Below, one piece after another: positions 59,083-64,000 of a stretch of DNA of 64,000 nt. The number at the start of each line of letters is the position of its first letter. The first letter of the stretch is position 1. Location of the stretch: positions 20,321-84,320 of the forward strand of contig BJHF01000014.1 of assembly GCA_014191855.1 (NCBI GenBank), in the 5' to 3' direction. Source of the DNA: Deltaproteobacteria bacterium. Lineage in GTDB: Bacteria > Myxococcota_A > UBA796 > SXON01. The notes below the pieces were generated by a model. It saw only the letters and a program-made list of their open reading frames with translations. It was not told the DNA's origin and ran no database searches. The position numbers were made by a program, and so were the translations under genes.

Positions 59083-59153
59083 TAAACCCAGGTTTAACCT
59101 TGGCGATGGGCGATTCCTCGTTTCGAAGTCAGGCCAGCGACGCCGCCCATCGC
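59083..59153. terminator. Compound inverted repeats between convergent genes
   Basis: TAAACC-CA-GGTTTA (59083-59096) is followed by a longer repeat with arms GCGATGGGCG (59103-59112) and CGCCCATCGC (59144-59153). The second has the same arms as the repeat at 6905-6953. The position between two gene ends points to bidirectional termination. Confidence 0.45.
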
Positions 59154-59158
59154 ATCGC

Positions 59159-60362
<1,204 letters not shown>

Positions 60363-61562
60363 ATGCTCAACCCCATCGCCGTCGCGATCCCCGCCTTCGT
60401 CGTCGCGATCGCCGCGGAGCTGGGCGTGGCGTGGCGGCGAGGACTGCTCGTGCAGCCGACCGCAGATCACCCCGAGCTGCGGCCGATCTACCGCACGGGG
60501 GATGCGCTCGCCGATCTCGGCTGCGGCCTCGTTTCGCAGGTGACCGGCTTGTGGACTGGCGCGGTCGTCCTGGCCGGCGCCTATGCCGCCGCATTCGCGT
60601 TCGCGCCGTGGCGCCTCCCCGAAGACTCTCTTGCGACCTGGATCGGCGCCTTCGTCGCCACCGACTTCTTGTACTACTGGTGGCACCGCGCCAGCCACCG
60701 CGTGAACGTGCTCTGGGCGGCGCACGTGGTTCACCACCAGAGCGAGGACTACAACCTCGCGGTTGCGCTGCGGCAGGCGGTGTTTACGCCGCTCACCTCC
60801 ATCCCCTTCTATTTCCCGCTCGCGATCCTCGGCGTATCCCCGCTGGTATTCCTGGTGTGCCTGTCGCTGAACACCCTGTACCAGTTCTGGATCCACACCC
60901 GCCTCGTCGGCCGACTTGGCCCCTTCGAAGCCGTCTTCAACACACCTTCGCATCACCGCGTTCACCACGGCATCAACCCCAAGTACATCGACCGGAATCA
61001 CGCGGGGGTGTTCATTGTGTGGGACCGTTGGTTCTTCACGTTCGAGCCCGAGGCCGACGAACCCGTGTACGGGGTGGTGGAGGGGCACCCAAGCTGGAAC
61101 CCGCTCACGGCGCACCTCTCCCCATATGGCAAGTTGTTTCGGAACGCTTGGGCGGCGGGCCCCGTTGAGGGGATGAAGTTGTGTTTCGCGCCGCCGGAGT
61201 GGCGCCCGACGCGCCTGGGCGGCCCCGTTCACATCCCGGAGCCGGCGCGGCTGCTCCGCTGGAATCCCCCCGTGAGCGCGGGAGTGCAGCGGTATTGCGC
61301 CGCGTGGTTCCTCCCGATGGCGGCCGTGTTGTTCCTGATGCTCTGGTACGCAAACGAAGCGCCCGTCGCGCTGCTGGCGGTCGGCGGCACGTTCATTGTC
61401 GCGACGCAGCTCACGCAGACGGCGCTGCTGGAGTCCTGGCGGAAGGCGCGGTGGATGGAGTTGTTTCGCGCCGTGTGGATCGTGCCGGGATTGGCGATCT
61501 ACGCCGCGCTCCTGTGGCTCGACTGGCAATTGTCGATGTCATTTGGGTACGGCGCCCAATAG
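60363..61562 (+). CDS. Fatty acid hydroxylase / sterol desaturase superfamily protein
   Basis: A 399-residue membrane protein. The eight-His cluster is visible: YYWWHRASHRVN, WAAHVVHHQSEDYN, and FNTPSHHRVHHGIN, which hold the di-iron ligands. Helices around these and a C-terminal pair (VIVATQLTQTALLESW) match the alkylglycerol monooxygenase-like branch. It would oxidise a lipid with O2. ATG 60363 is used; no gene faces it closely. Confidence 0.9.
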   Translation: MLNPIAVAIPAFVVAIAAELGVAWRRGLLVQPTADHPELRPIYRTGDALADLGCGLVSQVTGLWTGAVVLAGAYAAAFAFAPWRLPEDSLATWIGAFVATDFLYYWWHRASHRVNVLWAAHVVHHQSEDYNLAVALRQAVFTPLTSIPFYFPLAILGVSPLVFLVCLSLNTLYQFWIHTRLVGRLGPFEAVFNTPSHHRVHHGINPKYIDRNHAGVFIVWDRWFFTFEPEADEPVYGVVEGHPSWNPLTAHLSPYGKLFRNAWAAGPVEGMKLCFAPPEWRPTRLGGPVHIPEPARLLRWNPPVSAGVQRYCAAWFLPMAAVLFLMLWYANEAPVALLAVGGTFIVATQLTQTALLESWRKARWMELFRAVWIVPGLAIYAALLWLDWQLSMSFGYGAQ

Positions 61563-61637
61563 GCTACCGCGCTGCGCCACGACGCCCACCTGGCCAAGGG
61601 ACCGGGCCTGCCGCAGCGCCCCGCTCAACCCCCTCCC

Positions 61638-62231
61638 CTACGGCACCACCCCCCATTTCACCTTCAACAATTCCAGGGGAAACGCCATCACTGCGTCCTG
61701 GCTCACCAGGAAGCTGGGCACCGTGCCGCCGGGGTTGCTCTGCACCCGATACGCGATCGTGCCCGCCGCTTTGTCATACACCCAACCGCCCGTGTTGTAC
61801 GGGGTATACACCGCATCCGGGTGGGCGTTGAGCGTGGCCGCGTAGGGGCCGGTCATGGTTCCGGGCGTTCCTTCGTGCTTTACGAGGTCCCAGTCGATGC
61901 GGGCCTTGGTATCCGAGTCCTCCAGCACCTTCATCGCGATCACGTACTGTCGCGACGACACCATCATGTTGCCGCCCGTGAGCTGGTAGATGACGGTGTA
62001 CCCGTCGCTGCGCCTCTCCAGCGTTTTGCATTGAAGGAGCGCTTTTACGCCCATCACCGACGCGCCGAGCGGGTAATGGTCGCAGTCCATGATCGCGGCC
62101 ACGAAATCGTGCGGAGTGATCGCGGCGCCCTTGGTCGCGACCGTGGTGGACATCGTCTTGGCCGAGGTTCCACGAGACACGAGCTCCATCGGGGGAGAGG
62201 CAAGCGCGGCGGCGAGGAGGAGGAGGAGCAT
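61638..62231 (-). CDS. START/SRPBCC-domain secreted protein
   Basis: A 197-residue protein with a signal peptide (LLLLLAAALASP), then the START-like strands VSRGTSAKTMSTTVATKGA, HDFVAAIMDCDHYPLG, SDGYTVIYQLTGGNMMVSSR, KARIDWDLVKHEG and a helix near FPLELLKVKWG. The pattern (intermediate helix then long last helix) fits lipid-binding START domains of bacteria. It diverges from a sulfatase-like gene with a 64-base gap. Confidence 0.75.
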   Translation of the reverse strand: MLLLLLAAALASPPMELVSRGTSAKTMSTTVATKGAAITPHDFVAAIMDCDHYPLGASVMGVKALLQCKTLERRSDGYTVIYQLTGGNMMVSSRQYVIAMKVLEDSDTKARIDWDLVKHEGTPGTMTGPYAATLNAHPDAVYTPYNTGGWVYDKAAGTIAYRVQSNPGGTVPSFLVSQDAVMAFPLELLKVKWGVVP

Positions 62232-62295
62232 GCCGCCCCTTTAGCCGCCAGTCCGCTTGTCTGCCGGCCCCCCGACACCCGGATACAGTCGCACC

Positions 62296-63603
62296 ATGTT
62301 GCTCGTGCTCAGCTCTTTCGCCCTTGCGGCCGCACCGGCCCAGGCCTCCCTGCCGCGGGGAAACGTGCTCATCCTCGTGGTGGACACGCTTCGGGCGGAC
62401 GCCATGGGCACGTACGGCGAAAAAAGCCCGACCACGCCCCGGTTGGACACGTTCGCCAAGGAGGCGGTGGTGTTCGACCGCGCCTGGACCCAGTACACCT
62501 GGACCCTGCCATCCTTCATCTCCTACACCACCTCCCGCTTCGTGCGTTCTCACGGGTGGGACTACGAGATTGGCCAGTTCGACCAGTACGAGACGGTCGA
62601 TTCCTCGGTGCCGACGCTCGCCCAGGTGCTCCAGGCCAACGGCTACGCCACCGAGGGGCGGTACGCGAACGGGCACCTCGAAACCTCACTCGGCTTCGGC
62701 AAGGGCTTCGACACCTGGGCGCACGGGAAGGACGACGCGGTCATCGCCGGCGCGATCGCGGACATCAAGGGTTGGGCGACCGACGGCAAGCCCAACCTGC
62801 TCTACGTGCACGTGATGCAGTGCCACACGCCCTGGCGGCCGACCGCAGATGCGCAGAAGGCCCTTGGAACGCCGCTTACGGTGCCGGCACAGGGACTGGA
62901 CTGGAACGACTGGCCGAAGCTCTCCAAGGAGGCGCGCCCGGCCCGCGCCACCGAGCTGCGCACCACCTACGAAGCGGCGCTCTGGGACGCGGACGCCAGC
63001 ATGGGCCGGATCCTCGACACGTTGGCGGCCTCCGGGGAGGCGAAGAACACGATGGTCGTGTTCCACTCGGATCACGGCGAACAGCTCGGAGATCACAACT
63101 TTGCCGGTCATAATCGCTCGGTGTTCGAGGAGCTGGCACACGTGCCGCTCATGGTGCGGGTGCCAGGGGCGAAGCCGGCCCGGGTCTCGGATCGGGTCGG
63201 CCGCCTCCTCGACGTGCCCCCGACCGTGCTCGACGTGCCGGGGCTCGCCGCAAAGCAGCCGGGCGCCTGGCAAGGAAGCTCCTGGTACCGGCAAACTTCG
63301 GCTCAGCTCGCGGTCGTGGAGCGCACGGCGGACATCGCGTTCACCCTCGACGGGGTGACCAAGCTGCTCCAGGATCGGGCCACCGCCACGTTCGCGTTCG
63401 GCTTCAACCTCGCGACCGACCCGGGCGAGAAAGCACGCCTGAAGGACGCGACGCTGCCCGCCCTGGCTGCCCTCGAATTGGCGGCCAAGGACTGGTACGC
63501 CCGCACCCCGAAAGGAACGAACAACGGGGAGAAGCCGAAGGTGGATGCAGCCAAGAAGGAGGAGGTGAACGACCTGCTGAAGGAGCTGGGCTACATCGAG
63601 TAG
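62296..63603 (+). CDS. Secreted sulfatase-like hydrolase with Thr in the FGly position
   Basis: A 435-residue protein with a signal peptide (AAAPAQAS) and a sulfatase-fold domain: LILVVDTLRADAMG (metal-ligand Asp30), VVFHSDHGEQLGDH and the active-site strip AWTQYTWTLPSFISYTT. Where sulfatases have C/S-x-P-S-R it has T-L-P-S-F (Thr70 to Phe74), so the residue that becomes formylglycine is Thr. A Thr nucleophile suggests phosphotransfer rather than sulfate hydrolysis. It ends ELLKELGYIE. The product is secreted to the periplasm. Confidence 0.85.
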   Translation: MLLVLSSFALAAAPAQASLPRGNVLILVVDTLRADAMGTYGEKSPTTPRLDTFAKEAVVFDRAWTQYTWTLPSFISYTTSRFVRSHGWDYEIGQFDQYETVDSSVPTLAQVLQANGYATEGRYANGHLETSLGFGKGFDTWAHGKDDAVIAGAIADIKGWATDGKPNLLYVHVMQCHTPWRPTADAQKALGTPLTVPAQGLDWNDWPKLSKEARPARATELRTTYEAALWDADASMGRILDTLAASGEAKNTMVVFHSDHGEQLGDHNFAGHNRSVFEELAHVPLMVRVPGAKPARVSDRVGRLLDVPPTVLDVPGLAAKQPGAWQGSSWYRQTSAQLAVVERTADIAFTLDGVTKLLQDRATATFAFGFNLATDPGEKARLKDATLPALAALELAAKDWYARTPKGTNNGEKPKVDAAKKEEVNDLLKELGYIE

Positions 63604-63616
63604 GGGGCGAATTCGC

Positions 63617-63645
63617 TTGACAAGGCCGGAGTCCGCCTGTATTCG
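63617..63645 (+). promoter_or_regulatory. Sigma70-type promoter of Asp-Thr-rich lipoprotein
   Basis: TTGACA (63617-63622), a 17-base spacer and TATTCG (63640-63645), about 21 bases before the ATG at 63667. It is among the best promoter matches in the window. Confidence 0.6.
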
Positions 63646-63666
63646 CCGGGACTGACCGAGGTCGTC

Positions 63667-64000
63667 ATGCGTCGTTTGGTACTGGTCGCTCCCCTGCTCG
63701 CGCTCGGCTGCTCGCAAACCTACCCGACCGAGAACAAGGATCCGGTGGGCGTGGACAGTGGCACCGATCAAGCCGACGCGGACACCGACACGGACTCGGA
63801 TACGGACTCCGACACGGACTCCGATACGGACTCCGATACGGACTCGGACACCGACTCGGACACCGATTCAGATACCGACACGGATACGGACACCGACACC
63901 GCGGCGGACACCGGGGGCGACACGGGCTCGGCTTCGCTGTGCCCCAGCTCCACGCCCGAGATGGTTTGGGTCGTACAAACCCTCGAAGTCGCAGAGAGCC
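63667..64000 (+). CDS. Lipoprotein with Asp-Ser-Asp-Thr repeats (3' end beyond window)
   Basis: ATG 63667 opens a frame that runs off the right edge. Signal and lipobox (ALGCSQ) are followed by a TDQADAD segment and about 12 copies of a DSDT/DTDT tetrapeptide, then DTAADTGGDTGSASLCPSSTP. The repeats are encoded by a 12-base DNA unit, GACACGGACTCC and close variants, so the length may vary by slippage. The domain after the repeats is cut off. Confidence 0.7.
   Translation, partial: MRRLVLVAPLLALGCSQTYPTENKDPVGVDSGTDQADADTDTDSDTDSDTDSDTDSDTDSDTDSDTDSDTDTDTDTDTAADTGGDTGSASLCPSSTPEMVWVVQTLEVAES

Overview
The window is high-GC DNA from a Gram-negative bacterium that looks like a member of the Myxococcota (former Deltaproteobacteria). 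Signs of this are an Hanks-type kinase with a PEGA domain, PEGA domains fused to a TonB receptor, secreted proteins with MopE-like or thrombospondin type 3 calcium repeats and Cys-rich MYXO-CTERM-like tails, many Asp-Thr-Gly rich lipoproteins, and a microcompartment locus that resembles the one known from Haliangium ochraceum. No rRNA, tRNA, CRISPR array, intact transposon or prophage was seen. Coding density is high and genes are often joined by 1-4 base stop/start overlaps.

Layout. 1-6323: envelope and signalling genes (OmpA-like protein, small coupled ORF, TPR-PEGA-TonB receptor, PEGA kinase, VTT membrane protein). 6439-10356: orphan GspG pseudopilin, decayed sulfatase, thioredoxin-fold protein without the peroxidatic Cys, asparagine-synthetase homologue with both active sites altered, lipoprotein. 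10435-16437: a complete one-strand bacterial microcompartment (BMC) operon: BMC-T, BMC-H, BMC-P, acylating aldehyde dehydrogenase, BMC-T, BMC-P, BMC-P, rhomboid protease, class II aldolase with a candidate encapsulation tail. 16450-18381: large envelope protein with TolA-like and Glu-rich segments. 18503-24145: four coupled genes for an extracytoplasmic lipid or glycan modification (sulfatase-like, acyltransferase-like, phosphodiesterase-like, GT4). 24146-25079: gene-poor stretch with three evenly spaced palindromes and a possible recombinase relic. 25080-36821: thiol oxidoreductase and stand-alone DsbD alpha domain, pseudokinase, radical SAM plus methyltransferase, Ig-repeat/barrel protein, two cyclophilins, lipoproteins. 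37240-41288: (p)ppGpp synthetase/hydrolase, guanylate kinase, YicC ribonuclease cluster. 41343-51119: lipoproteins, arylsulfotransferase-like protein, SGNH hydrolase, two coupled glycosyltransferases, START-like protein, metallophosphatase, MopE-repeat protein. 51333-64000: MATE transporter with a structured leader, CXXCH/TSP3 protein, a three-unit palindromic array, M13 peptidase, thiolase, desaturase-type hydroxylase, a second START-like protein, sulfatase-like lipase/hydrolase relative, and Asp-rich lipoproteins.

How the genes may work together. In the BMC operon the aldolase (metal ligands intact) would cleave a sugar phosphate to an aldehyde plus a triose phosphate, and the CoA-acylating dehydrogenase would oxidise the aldehyde to an acyl-CoA inside a shell built from one hexamer, two trimer and three pentamer proteins. 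No phosphotransacylase or alcohol dehydrogenase is encoded nearby, so cofactor recycling is unexplained. The placement of a catalytically intact rhomboid protease between shell and aldolase genes is the most unusual contextual feature. Outside this operon, most genes act in the cell envelope: secreted Ca-binding proteins, lipoproteins, alkaline-phosphatase-superfamily enzymes with Thr in place of the formylglycine residue, and glycosyltransferases.
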